A stretch of DNA of 64,000 nt from Chara braunii (taxonomy: Eukaryota; Streptophyta; Charophyceae; Charales; Characeae). Under the pieces are notes generated by a model, which worked only from the letters and a program-made list of their open reading frames with translations, was not told the origin of the DNA and made no database searches. The stretch covers positions 12,800,303 to 12,864,302 of the forward strand of contig BFEA01000001.1 of the NCBI GenBank assembly GCA_003427395.1, read 5' to 3'. A program made the translations under genes and the position numbers. Shown here one piece after another: positions 34,439-44,811 of this stretch (its first letter is position 1; every line of letters begins with the position of its first letter).

Positions 34439-34451
34439 TGGTATCGGAGCC
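34439..34451 (+). promoter_or_regulatory. Primer binding site (initiator Met tRNA-like)
   Basis: TGGTATCGGAGCC differs by one base from TGGTATCAGAGCC, the usual plant LTR-retrotransposon site complementary to initiator methionine tRNA. It directly follows the LTR. Confidence 0.75.
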
Positions 34452-34592
34452 CGACACGTGGCCAGGGTCTTAGGATTGATAGCACGTTAATTAGGTTACC
34501 TGGCTAACCGTGGGCGACCTCGCCCCCGGACCACGCATAGACGCAACCCTATTGTCACCCGAAGCAGATCGACTAATCGACGAGCAGCCAAT

Positions 34593-35855
34593 ATGGCTGC
34601 CAACGCGCAGAACCCGGTTCCGCAACAAATTGCTTACCCACCAAATCAACCTGCCCCACGTGCACGAGCTCCCATGACGCCACCTGATCTCTATTTGTTT
34701 GATCCCGCACACCATCTCGCAGGAGCATGGCTGGCCACACTTAGAGCCCAACAGTACACTGACAACGAAGCACAGATCAACATTCCGGCTCGAATGGGAG
34801 GAGACACTCATCATTGGTTTAGTACCTATGTATGGGTGGATCTCACGACCTTCGAGCGGGACTTTATGAACCGATTTGATTATGTCCACCCGGAGCAAGC
34901 GCTGTACATGATCAAGGACCGAGTGCAAAAACCGCTTGAATCCGTCGCGGAATATCGAAATCGGTTCTACAGAATGTTCGTAAAAACTGAGCGAGGTGAG
35001 CAAGTAGGGAGAGATATGTTCATTGACGGACTCCGCAGCCGGACAGTAAGGGCTCAGTTGTGAAAGCAGTTTTCCCCCATCAACCATACGCTACAACAAA
35101 TTATAGCCGCTGCGGAAGAAATGGAACGGAAGTTCGTGGCGAACTTCCTGGAAGGAGAAGATTACCCTAGAGACGGAGATTCGACCGAGCTCGCTCGAGC
35201 AAGAGCAGAGCTGGCCGCTTTACAGAACAAATTTGAAAACATGGGGTTTGTATCAGGACCTGTCACCTATATGGAACAGATAGGCCCCAAACGAGTAATC
35301 CTAAGAGAGACTCCGAGCATCTCTGCTCATATGATGCCCCCCCCCGTCAGGTCATTACCCTCGCCGCCGGTTGAGGCTCCTGTAGGATCAAACGAATCAG
35401 CGGCCATTTTCGAACTAACCAAAACTTTGATCAGTTTGATCCAAGAAAGTAAAAAGGAGCAGCGAGAGCACAATGCTCGGCTGGAAGCCATGACGAGGAA
35501 CATGCGACCCATTGCGGTGCGTGCCCCTCCGATGCAGCAAGGATTAGCCCCAGCCCCTGCTCTCGGGGGAGCTGCGAACAATCTCAATATCTGCTACGCC
35601 TGTCATCAGCCCGGACATCTAGCCCACGATTGCCCCCACCGACCCCCACAACAGCGGATCGGGGTCGCACCTATGGCTGCGGCCCCCATCGCCAACGGAC
35701 CTGGACGAGTCGGAGCTTTGATGGAAGAAATAGAGGGTGGGGGAAGTGCCCTGGCTACCTCGGAAGAGGCCGCCGAACTAATCCCGCTAGATCAGTATGC
35801 ATCACTGGGATATCATGGGCTTGGAATGATCGGAACAATCAGACCAGCACCATAA
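34593..35855 (+). pseudogene. Gag of element A
   Basis: A capsid-like region (DLYLFDPAHHLAGAWL, then RDFMNRFDYVHPEQALYMI) is followed by a Pro-rich linker and a CCHC zinc knuckle, CYACHQPGHLAHDC (C-x2-C-x4-H-x4-C), at about codons 332-345. Gag packages the element RNA into virus-like particles. An in-frame TGA sits at 35,061-35,063, where copy B has Arg, consistent with a CGA to TGA change. The frame closes with TAA at 35,853 but continues in the same frame towards protease, so gag-pro-RT was probably one long ORF. Confidence 0.88.
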
Positions 35856-36383
35856 CCAAAAGAGGTGGCAGAGTGGCGACCGTCCCTAGGAGAAATGGAG
35901 TCGGGAGGACCCACCTTCGTCATAGGGGAGATCGATGTATTAAACATCATCCGAGCTTTGGACCATTGGATTCCCCTTCCGATTGGTCATCTGCTCTCGA
36001 TCTCCGAGCAAGCCAACGAGCGAATGTTGCAGCATTGCAAAGCGAACCGAAAGCGATTCACCCTTGGCCGAACCCCGAACGTGAAAGCCAAAAGCCCCGC
36101 GCCCGAAGAAAACCCCGCAAGTACTTCGGATCCGATATGGGTAGGTTTAATCCGGAAAGATGATCATTTCCTGCGGATTAAACCAATTCTGTGAAAATCC
36201 GCCAAGTATGATATAGAAATTTGGGGAATTCCTTACAATGCTATTATAGATTCAGGAGCAACTGTGTTGGCTATCTCACTGAGAGTGGTCGAAAGGGCAG
36301 GTAGGAAAAACGACTTGATCACGCTTTTTTAAAAAGATCAGCTCGTTTCGGCTGACGAAGAAAGAATTAAAACTCTAGGAAGA
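35856..36383 (+). pseudogene. Protease region of element A
   Basis: The same frame as gag leads through a spacer (missing in copy B) to AIIDSGATVLAIS, the aspartic protease active site with Asp at 36,249-36,251. Stops interrupt the frame at 36,192-36,194 and near 36,330. The protease would mature the polyprotein. Confidence 0.8.
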
Positions 36384-38606
36384 ATGACCAATGTCGCTTT
36401 TCGATTGGGTAAAGTGCATGCGCTTGGGGATGTCGTAGTACTAGATGTCAATACGTACGACGTTCTTTTCGGACTTCCCGCTCTTGTGGCGTTACGAGCA
36501 AACCTGGACTTCGAACGACGATCAATCGTCCTCCGAAATACAGGAGGAAAACCCTACGCTGTGCCTATGCGATTGACCCTTCGCACTACTATTAACGTGG
36601 TTCCACGGGTTTCGCCGATGATGGCAGGGACTCTCCGCATGATCTCCTGGGAGAAATCCGCAGAAGGAGAGTCATCAACAGATGATGCGGAAAGCAGTGA
36701 CGAGGATGATCCAGAGATCTTGAAATTAGCACGACAACGTGTTTGTTACCCGCCACCCAAAACGATAGCGAGAACGATGCAACTAACCAGCCGAAAAATC
36801 CAAAGGACCAAGGCGATGATCTTGGGTGAGCCCCTCGTGCAGATTTCGAGGATGGTCGATTCTTTGGAACCCCCTCAAACTCTGTATGAAGGAATCGCCC
36901 TTCTCCTCGCCCGGTACAGCGACAAGAAGCATTACTGTGACATTACGGATCTACCCAAGTCCTTACTAACCTCGGCTAAAGAAGTGAGATTGTTACGCTT
37001 GGGGGCGGAAGCAAGCTCTCTGGACCCCCCTGGGCGTTTTGAAGCGGAAACCGACGGACAAGGGATAAAGATCGCAACTAAGGAAGTGCCGTGGCAGGAT
37101 GTTTGTGATGGGATTACCCCGGAAGGACACGTGGCAATCCGAGAAGAAGATGCTCAGATGATGGCCACAGTGTTCTCCTGGCGATCGGATCATTTATTCA
37201 TCTTGGCGCCTCCACCCAACTTGACAAAACAGGCGAACACGAAACAGATTGACGTTCGGAGTTGGGACCAAAAGCCAGCGGTTGGATTGAACCCGCTTCT
37301 GGACCCTGGTCCTTTCCCGTAGTGTTAGTACCGAAGAAGAACGGAGTGATTCGCATTTGCATTGATTATCGCAAGCTGAATGAAATCACGAGATCTGTAT
37401 CCCCTCCCCCGGATTGATGATCTGGTGGATGCGATTGGATGCGCTAAATATTTCAGCAAGTTTGATATTCGGCATAGCTTCCATCATATTCTGGTAAGGG
37501 AAGAAGACCGACCGAAAACGTCCTTTGTGTTGTTTGAGGGCACGTGGCAGTGGGTTCGGTGTCCGATGGGGATTTGCAATGCGCCTGCCACGTTTCAGCG
37601 AGCGATGAACATGATGTTTCAGAACTTCGTTAGCAAGACACGGCTGACGCAAGGAATGATTAACTTTTGCGTGATCGTGTACATGGACGACATCCTGGTC
37701 TATTCGGAAACCTATCACGGGCACGCGCAACACATCGAATGGACATTGGGTGCATTGAGAGACGCAAGGTTCAAGATTGCGCTTGAGAAGAGCGAATTTT
37801 TCCTCTCGGAAATTTCGTTCTTGGGCTATGTCGTGACACGTAGAGGATTGCGGCCAGATTCGAGAAAAGTTGCGGCGGTGAAGGAAGCTCCGGTTCCTAC
37901 GTCACTTACGCAGGTTCGAGCCTTCTTGGGACTGGCGTCATACTATCGGCGCTTCATCAAGGGCTCTGCCGCGATTGCATGACCACTAACGAATCTGCTA
38001 CGGAAGGACCAGCCTCTTAGCTGGGACGGGGAGTGCCAGCAGGCCTTTGCAACCCTCAAGGACGCTCTGGCAACGGCCCCTATTTTGATTCCACCGGACC
38101 CCTCGAAGCAGTTTATTCTCATCACGGACTGGCAACCGGAAGCTATTTCCACTATTCTAGCGCAAAAGGGGAACGATGGTCGCGAACACGTCATCGAGTA
38201 TGCATCACGAACCGTACCGGACGAACGAAGAAACGACTCCGCACCTCAGGGTGAGTGATATACGGTAGTTTGGGGAATCCAACACTTCCATCCGTATCTC
38301 TACGGACATAAGTTTCGCCTCGTAACGGATCACGAGCCTCTGCTGGCGTTGAAGAAACTCACCAACTACACGGGCATGATTGGCCGCTGGGCGGTGCGAC
38401 TACAAGAATACGACTTCGATATCGTCCATCGAAAGACAGAGCGACAAGGCAACGCGGACGGGCTGACACGTCTGCATTGACCTGCCAAGGTACCAAAGGG
38501 CGAGGAAATTACACCGTGGAAAGAGTCGGACCTGACTAACGAGCCGAAGTACTGACAAGTGGCAGTTCTCCCACGTGGCAAGAAGCAAAACGGTGGCGAT
38601 GGGTGA
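36384..38606 (+). pseudogene. Reverse transcriptase and RNase H of element A
   Basis: RT palm motifs are clear: KFDIRHSFHHI (first catalytic Asp), RCPMGICNAPATFQ and VYMDDILVY (catalytic Asp pair). The RT-RNase H junction EVRAFLGLASYYRRF-like block follows (here TQVRAFLGLASYYRRF). RNase H keeps TDW, TDHEPL and NADG. Compared with B, roughly 220 bp of the RT N-terminal part are missing near 37,265, a small deletion lies at 37,388, and stops occur near 37,981, 38,254, 38,480 and 38,553. The frame ends at TGA 38,604-38,606, overlapping the start of the next ORF. Confidence 0.9.
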
Positions 38607-40329
38607 TGGAGGTAACCCCACTACCCCTCTTTCTCCCCCTTCCTCCTCGTCTCTCCCCTCCCTGGCTAACAAATTTTGCTATTTTTGCGAAGCCATCTCC
38701 CTCGTCTATTCGGTCTCCATACGTCCTAACGAGGTGGGATATGCGGATTGGATAGATTGCTAACAGTGTGTTGCCCGGCCCCACAGCTCGTGCATCCACT
38801 ACAGGAACGATAGTAAACCATGGTTGTGCCCCTTGTGCTGGACCGACAAAATTCTGACCGAGGCTCGCTTTTTGGATGCCACGTCAGAAGCATTGGAAAA
38901 GACCAGAAAGTTTAGAAGGGCCGAAGTGTGGACGAATATTGCCTTAATTGCCATCCTAGTAGGTAACCCCCTCCAGGATTTCACCAAGGAAGATCAGAGG
39001 AGGGCCAACGAAAGGGCTCGGGACTATCGATGGGTAGAAGGTAGATTAGAAAAATGGAAAACGGACGGCAGTGGGATTTGGATGGTAGTGCCGCATCCGT
39101 TCATGCGGTATGACTGCGTTAAGACAACCCACGAGGAAACTGCGGCTCATTTTGCTGTACGAATCACGGAGTCCGCTATCGACAAAAATGAGTGGTACTG
39201 GTCCAATATCCGTGACGATGTGAAGTACATCGTCGCCACCTGTCAAGTCCGTGCCGCTGATAAAGCGTCGATTCAGCCGCCAAGGTCGATAGTGCCCACG
39301 GTTGTTGAACAGCCATTTCAAAGAGTAAGCATGGACACTACCGACATAGCGGTGCCCCCCGGCCCTAATAGTTGCGAATATTCAGTCCTATTGGTATTTG
39401 TCGACCATTTCTCGAAATGGATCGAAGCATATCCTTGTGGCACGCAGCAAGCCACGAAAATAGCACGATATGTCAACCGTTTCCTCGGAATGCATCAGGA
39501 TACGGAAGAAATCCTGACCGACAACGGGGCTGAATTTAGGGGAGAAGTGTTAAGGAATCTGGTCCTACATGGCGTCGCCATACGGAACAAACACTGCACC
39601 CCACATGTCACAATCCAATGGGCTGGTCGAAAACGCTAACCGGATGATAAAGACAGCATTGCGACGAAACATTGAGGCACGGGATCCGAGACCTTGGCCC
39701 GATATCGTCGATCACATCCTGGCGGTCCATCGTGGAATGCCCACAAATCGACAGGGCTGAACCCCTTCCAATTAAGGACCAATAGTGTCGCTTGTGTTTC
39801 GATACCAAACCTCCCGGATGAGTCTACATTGAACCGACGACCCACCAGGGTCACAACTCGGGACAAGGCCAAACGACACCTAGAGTTAATGGAACGGTCG
39901 CTGCCCAGGCTAGCCCGAAAGCGACAGAAAATGACCAAACTAGCCCAGGGCCGACAGGTCCGGAGCTACGAGGCTCGAAATGGGAATGTGGGTCCACAGC
40001 CCCAGTACAAATTGGGGGACGTAGTGCAGGTGAGGAAATGTGCTTGCCAGGGTAGGCTAGCGCCACGATTCTTCGGGCGATACCGCGTGATTGAGCTCGA
40101 CCCCAACAGCGTGGACACTGTGCGTCTCGCCCCTGAAGTCTCTGGCAGCCGATCGGCGCGCCCGATCACCCGCCACATGTCCTATCTTCGCCTCCTCCCC
40201 TCTGCTCCGTCCCCTTCTCCCTCGATCTCTCATTCCGAGGAAGCCGAAGACAACGGCTCTAACTCTCCTCCATCTCCCTTTTCATCTTGCTCCCTCCCTG
40301 TTTCCCCGTCACCTTCGCCATCGCCATGA
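38599..40329 (+). pseudogene. PHD finger-integrase ORF of element A
   Basis: This is a separate ORF in the +1 frame, with an ATG inside the RNase H stop (ATGGGTGA). After a Pro/Ser-rich N-terminus comes a PHD finger (about 38,677-38,838: CYFC, DWIDC, HSSC, PWLCPLC), broken by TAA at 38,761. The integrase follows: an HHCC-like region whose last Cys is Arg (CQVR; B has CQVC), MDTTD and LTDNGAEF Asp sites, and SNGLVENANR-type Glu site. A 4-base insertion near 39,590 and a compensating change near 39,735 shift the frame between. It ends with a GPY/F-like tail and a Ser-Pro run. Confidence 0.85.
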
Positions 40330-40802
40330 ACTTTCTGGAGGAGAAAGCCCTCAGCAAAGCATCGCTTGCGCCTCGTGATCAGTTGACGATCCGGCAAGTC
40401 CATCATCCCCGCCTCAGTCCAGATCTTCGGCGGTTTGCGCACTTCTTCTGCACGGAAGGCGTGTATGCAGCAGCGGTGTTCAGAATTGAAGGCCATCCTG
40501 ACGCGGTGGTACTGGCCGAGGCAGTAGCAGTTCATCAACGGGCGTTGCCAGGTGTCAGTCGCATATCGGTCGTCATCAACTTCAGTGGCGATCTCTCCAC
40601 ACTTCTTCCTTTGCGACATTCGACGGTGAAGGCGTCGCTGCGCATGTGGGCGAACGATCTGGTCGCCGAGTGGACTCAGCTGCTGGCTCGCCCCGAGGAT
40701 ACAATCGCGACATCACGAGCAATCGAATACGACGACCTTCAGATGTACCAGCACGATCCGCCGGCAGAGCTCCCTGTCCTCGTACCCTTCCCCCATCCCT
40801 AA
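40326..40802 (+). CDS. Accessory ORF X1 of element A
   Basis: An intact 158-codon ORF. Its ATG overlaps the integrase stop (ATGA). It begins MNFLEEKALSKASLAPRD and includes HPRLSPDLRRFAHFF, VYAAAVFRIEG and ISVVINFSGDL blocks, then a Pro-rich end (VPFPHP). Parallel sequences exist in B and C at the same place. It has no signal peptide, membrane segment, zinc motif or domain I recognise. Its position after integrase is where Ty3/gypsy elements may carry an env or extra ORF, but nothing marks it as an envelope. Confidence 0.75.
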   Translation: MNFLEEKALSKASLAPRDQLTIRQVHHPRLSPDLRRFAHFFCTEGVYAAAVFRIEGHPDAVVLAEAVAVHQRALPGVSRISVVINFSGDLSTLLPLRHSTVKASLRMWANDLVAEWTQLLARPEDTIATSRAIEYDDLQMYQHDPPAELPVLVPFPHP

Positions 40803-41914
40803 TGAGTCTCTCTGCGATCTCCGTTTTCGATCTCCCCTCCACCTTCCCCACCTTCTGACAATCCGATATCCATCCTCGCCTTTCCTACTGTCTAAAGCCC
40901 CTTGCTGTCCCCGATATCCATCCTCCCCATTGGGTCCTGTGGCGCGAAGACTTCATCAAGCGTTCATTGTGCTTGGTTGAGGTACGACTGACGTGGATCG
41001 AGGACGAAGCGCACCCGCCTTGCATAGTAGAGCGCCTAAAGTTGCTGTTCATCCAGGCCTGGCGAACCAACGTGGAGGGAGAGCTCCTCGCATTTCTATT
41101 CGGTACAGTGCGGCCCGGTCATCAGAAACTCATCACGCAAGAGCTCACGATCCCGGTAGCGCAGCTGGCGGACGATCTCCCCCTCGACATCATCTCGCAA
41201 GACGATGAGCATCCAATTCCCCATGTACTTTATTGCGCATTGACGCCCTATCTTCAGTGGTCGGCTTGTGTAGAGGGAGCCGCAGAGCGCATCCCGCCGT
41301 CGCAGCAACAATATCTCGATCCCCGGACGGCTCGCGATCCTGCCTTCTTCAGGCATCCTACGGCGGAGCAGCTTGCGGCCATTCGAGAAGAAGAGGAGGA
41401 GGAAGAGAGTACCGGGAGTGACGAAGACGACGACGGACTGGAAGAAGGCGGGAACAGCGACGAAGAGCTCGGGGAAGAAGACAAAACCCCCGAAGAAGGA
41501 AGCTATAGCGAGCATAGCGAGGGCAAATAGAGCAAAGAAGGAGAAGAAAGTGAGGAAGGAGAAGAGGAGCACGACGAAGAGCCTGCTGGATCGGAGTGGG
41601 AAGCCGTGCCAGAAGAAGTGCTTCGTACGGGTACGGAGGCTGAGGATCCCGAGGCGGCCCTCAAAAGAGAAGAGATCGCGGCCGGGAAGGAGTTTGAATT
41701 CGCAAGCGTGACGAGTTTGCGCACCCACGACGACCCAAGCCGCCATCCGGAGCCGCCCCGGCCTGAAGATGGCGACCTCACAGCCACGACTCCGACCCCA
41801 TCAGCGAGGCGACGGAGCCGATCCCCCTCCTCCTCAACCAGTCCCCCAGTTCACCGACGTACCGATACGGGCGATCGGCCTTCGTCCCCGATCACTCTCT
41901 CGTCGTCCCCTTGA
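40802..41914 (+). pseudogene. Accessory ORF X2 of element A
   Basis: The ATG at 40,802 shares its A with the X1 stop (TAATG). One frame runs to TGA 41,912-41,914 with two internal stops: TGA at 40,856, where B has Trp, and TAG at 41,528. The folded-looking part includes CLVEVRLTWIEDE, LLFIQAWRTNVEGELLAFLF and QLADDLPLDIIS. A long Glu/Asp-Ser-rich segment (about 41,390-41,600) and an Arg-Ser tail (RRRSRSPSSS) follow. The order is the same as in C. Acidic and RS-like tails suggest protein or RNA contacts, but this is only inference. Confidence 0.7.
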
Positions 41915-42388
41915 CTACCTCACCCTCCGCCAGCTCACCACTCCCATTACGTTCCCCTCCAATCCGTTTCCCCATGACACCTTCCGCCACTTCTACCCTG
42001 CTCGCCTACATTGGTGCATCCCCACCCCTCCATTCGATGCGCCGTCCCAGCCTTCTGCCTCCATGTCTTGCTCCTTAGTGCCGCGTGGCGAGGTCACAAC
42101 ATGATCGAGGTTTATTGCGTGATAACGGGGACCATCCCCGCATGCGAAGATCGCGATCGTTTCCATGCGGCACTTTTCCGGACTCTCACCACCCTCTATC
42201 CTGATTATCTCGCATCCCTCCCTCGCACCGGCAATCACTTCCCCCGCTTTCATCGCATCGTTCGTTACCAAGAGCTTCCGGAGACTGTAGCCGGAATGGA
42301 AAACCTTCTGCCCCCCGTACCCATAAACCCTCCACCCCGCCATGCTGCCATGCACCGACTCCCTTTTCCCCTCCTGATTAATTACTGA
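41769..42388 (+). pseudogene. Accessory ORF X3 of element A (one frameshift)
   Basis: The ATG at 41,769 lies within X2 in another frame (146-nt overlap). The N-terminal frame has MATSQPRLRPHQRGDGA and RRPLDYLTLRQL. A change near 42,010 (four bases fewer than in B) moves the reading to the frame with LLLSAAWRGHNMIEVYCVI, ACEDRDRFHAALFRTLTTLY and HRIVRY, ending at TGA 42,386. B keeps both halves in one frame. It contains no recognised domain. Confidence 0.65.
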
Positions 42389-42633
42389 TGCAACCGGTAA
42401 TGGACGCGTGTCACGGCGACGGCACGAGAAAGATCCCGTCCTTGGGTCGTCGAGAGCCCAATCTGAGGAATTTGTAGAAGAGCGGTGATGCCACGTTGGA
42501 TGATGTTCACACGCAATCAAACAGTAAGTGGCATAGAAAAAAGTGCTCCTCGTATCGATCAAGTAGAAAAATCGACACGTGTCAACAAGCAAGCAGGAGC
42601 TTGCTAATATTGGAACCCCCTGGGCGTCACATA
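42389..42633 (+). other. Untranslated stretch before the 3' LTR of A
   Basis: About 245 bases without an ORF. They end GGAACCCCCTGGGCGTCACATA, just before the LTR. A similar stretch precedes the LTR in B and C. I see no polypurine tract directly at the LTR edge, where one would normally prime plus-strand synthesis. Confidence 0.6.
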
Positions 42634-43404
42634 TGTGACGAACCACTTTCTGTAACGCGCAATTTTCTGCGCGGTTGCAATGAGGGGTCCTAAGCTGTGA
42701 AGATTGGGCCAATTACGGGAGATCGGGATCGGAGGAAAATTGCATAAGTATCCTCGCTTTTTCGTCCTTTTTCATCGTTTCTTTTTCGAATGGCCAAGCA
42801 CGGGGTCGGGTGTGTCTTGGGACAACCGGTGGAGTGATTGGTCAGATGGATGTCTGGCGCGCCACCACGCGCGCGATTAATAAAGGTTGACGTCGTTTCT
42901 TTCGGTTTGATTTCAATCTTTTGGGCGTGGACATCGCGCGGGAAATTGCTTCGTTCTTTTTGAAATTCCTTTTTAATCTTTCTCGAATTTTGTCGAGCCC
43001 CCGATGGGTCTCGGAATTTCGGACTTTCCTTCTGGAATTTGTGCTTTTTGTTTTTTCGCATCAGATAGGAATTTAGGAAGTCAGTAATTAGGATTTTTCC
43101 TGCCGCGCGGCGCCTTTTGTCTACGCGATTCTTCACGCGGCTGCAACGGTACTCCGTGTGTGTAACTATAATTTTGGGTGGGCGCCATTGTAGCTGTATC
43201 TTTCTTCTTGCACTTCGTCTCTCTCGCCCTTCCTCTCTTTCTTTTGCTGAAATTTTGTAAGCCGCGGTTTGCATGCTCGGATCGATGCGTGGAGAAGTGT
43301 TACGTCCCCCACGCCGCGGCCGATCATGTAGAACGCAGGCGTTCCCTCTCTAATCCTCACTCTAAGTCCTAGTAATTCCGTGTTCTTCGTGCATGCATGC
43401 ACAC

Positions 43405-43410
43405 TATAAA
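43405..43410 (+). promoter_or_regulatory. TATA box of the A 3' LTR
   Basis: TATAAA followed by TTTCGGCTGCGCG. It is identical in both B LTRs (- strand, 46,839-46,844 and 57,199-57,204) and deleted in the 5' LTR of A. Confidence 0.55.
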
Positions 43411-44304
43411 TTTCGGCTGCGCGATTAGTCAGCTCTCTTAACCCGTTGTTGGAAGCTCGGGGTTGCGCGATCAGGAAGCGTCGGCACACGAGAGAAGTAA
43501 GAGGTGAGTAGAGCAGGAGTTGGGCGACACGACAGGCTGGTGCCGAGCGCACGGGATTGACGTGGGCCACGACGGACTGTGGGCACGGGCGAATCTGACG
43601 GGTGCGGGAGGACTAAGCGGGGTGACAACTTTGTGGGTTGGTGCGTGACGACGAATTGTCCGCATCGGAGAGAAAGAGAGAGAGGAGAGAGTTGAGGTCG
43701 ATGGACGCAAATTTGCTGTTTTATTGTCTCTTCCCCCTCTTCATCTGTGTACATACATTTTGATTGCGGCTCCGGGCGGTTTGCCCGTTCTTATTTTCAT
43801 TTCGGCTTTCTGAAATCTAGCCTTGGCTTTTTGCTCACATTTGTCCTTGCGATGTCCGTCCTGCTTGCATTATGTGTATGATTGCCGAATGTATGGATGT
43901 ATGGATGTTATGACTGCTTGTCTATCTTTTTGCTGAGAATCCCTGTCCTTGCGTTATGTCTGTGTCGAATCTTCGCCGCACCTGATGTCGCTGTAGATGG
44001 GATAAGAATCCCGCCCCGATAGTGATTTTGTTCTCGTTTTCGCTTATCCCGCGATGGGGGTTGCGATATGATTGCATCTTGCATAATCGACGATCCGAAG
44101 TCTGGTCCCGCGAACGCCGCGCAAGAACATGTGTAAACGCGATCCGAGTCGCGCCCTTACACGCATTCCCGTGCGTCCATTCGCTCACCCAAAAAGGAAT
44201 CGCGGCGGAACCATCATCCCGTACGAGCACGCTGAGGCGCCACTGAGTCTGCCTGTCCTACACGTGCTCGTGCGTGGTGACGATATCCCAACCTGCGCTA
44301 TCCC

Positions 44305-44811
44305 ATGGACGATGATACCATGACCCGATCTTGGGGCTCAGACTCGTCCTATGACCCGGACTATTTCACCCCTATAATAAACGAGCTCATAAGGACACGA
44401 TACCCCTGTCACACGGAGAATTGGCTATGTCCGCGGAAATTCCACTGCGCCACCTCTAGCGACCCTCTGTGCTCCGATTTCCCTTCTCCCGACCACAACT
44501 ACTACTTCACCCACCCGGGATTCGTTGAGATCACCACCAGTTTCCCTCCTTTCCGCCTCCTTCTCCCGTATCATCAACTCAGTGTCGTTCCGTGGCCGGC
44601 CATAGCCCCCTATTGGCCCAATACGTTTTGCGTGAACTGTCGACGCAGCGGCGCACAGAGAACCACGGAATTCCAAAGGCCCAACCCAGGTACGAGGCGC
44701 CTTGCGCCACGTGGCGGCCCCCGACGGCCTAACTTTTCAGGACCATCTCCAGCATGGAGGAATTTTTCCGTAACCCGTCGCCCACAGTGTCCCAGCCCCT
44801 TCGGACTGTGA
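44305..44811 (+). CDS. LTR-encoded ORF0 (element A, 3' LTR)
   Basis: A 168-codon ORF lying wholly inside the LTR, begins MDDDTMTRSWGSDSS. It has a Cys/His-rich middle (RYPCHTENWLC, FHC, PLC) and a GFVEITTSFPPFRLLLP block, then VVPWPAIAPYWPNTFCVNC with a C-x2-C, and a basic, Pro/Arg-rich end. The blocks recur in all four A/B LTRs and, diverged, in LTR C. By position it would be translated from the leader upstream of gag. I recognise no family. Zinc binding is a guess from the Cys spacing. Confidence 0.55.
   Translation: MDDDTMTRSWGSDSSYDPDYFTPIINELIRTRYPCHTENWLCPRKFHCATSSDPLCSDFPSPDHNYYFTHPGFVEITTSFPPFRLLLPYHQLSVVPWPAIAPYWPNTFCVNCRRSGAQRTTEFQRPNPGTRRLAPRGGPRRPNFSGPSPAWRNFSVTRRPQCPSPFGL

Noticed and set aside
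40326-42388. Envelope gene (endogenous retrovirus-like) after integrase
   Set aside because: X1-X3 show no signal peptide, transmembrane segment, glycosylation-rich ectodomain or furin-like site, so calling them env is not supported.
42380-42634. Polypurine tract before the 3' LTRs
   Set aside because: No purine run adjoins the LTR edge in A, B or C. The nearest purine-rich words are short and not conserved in position.
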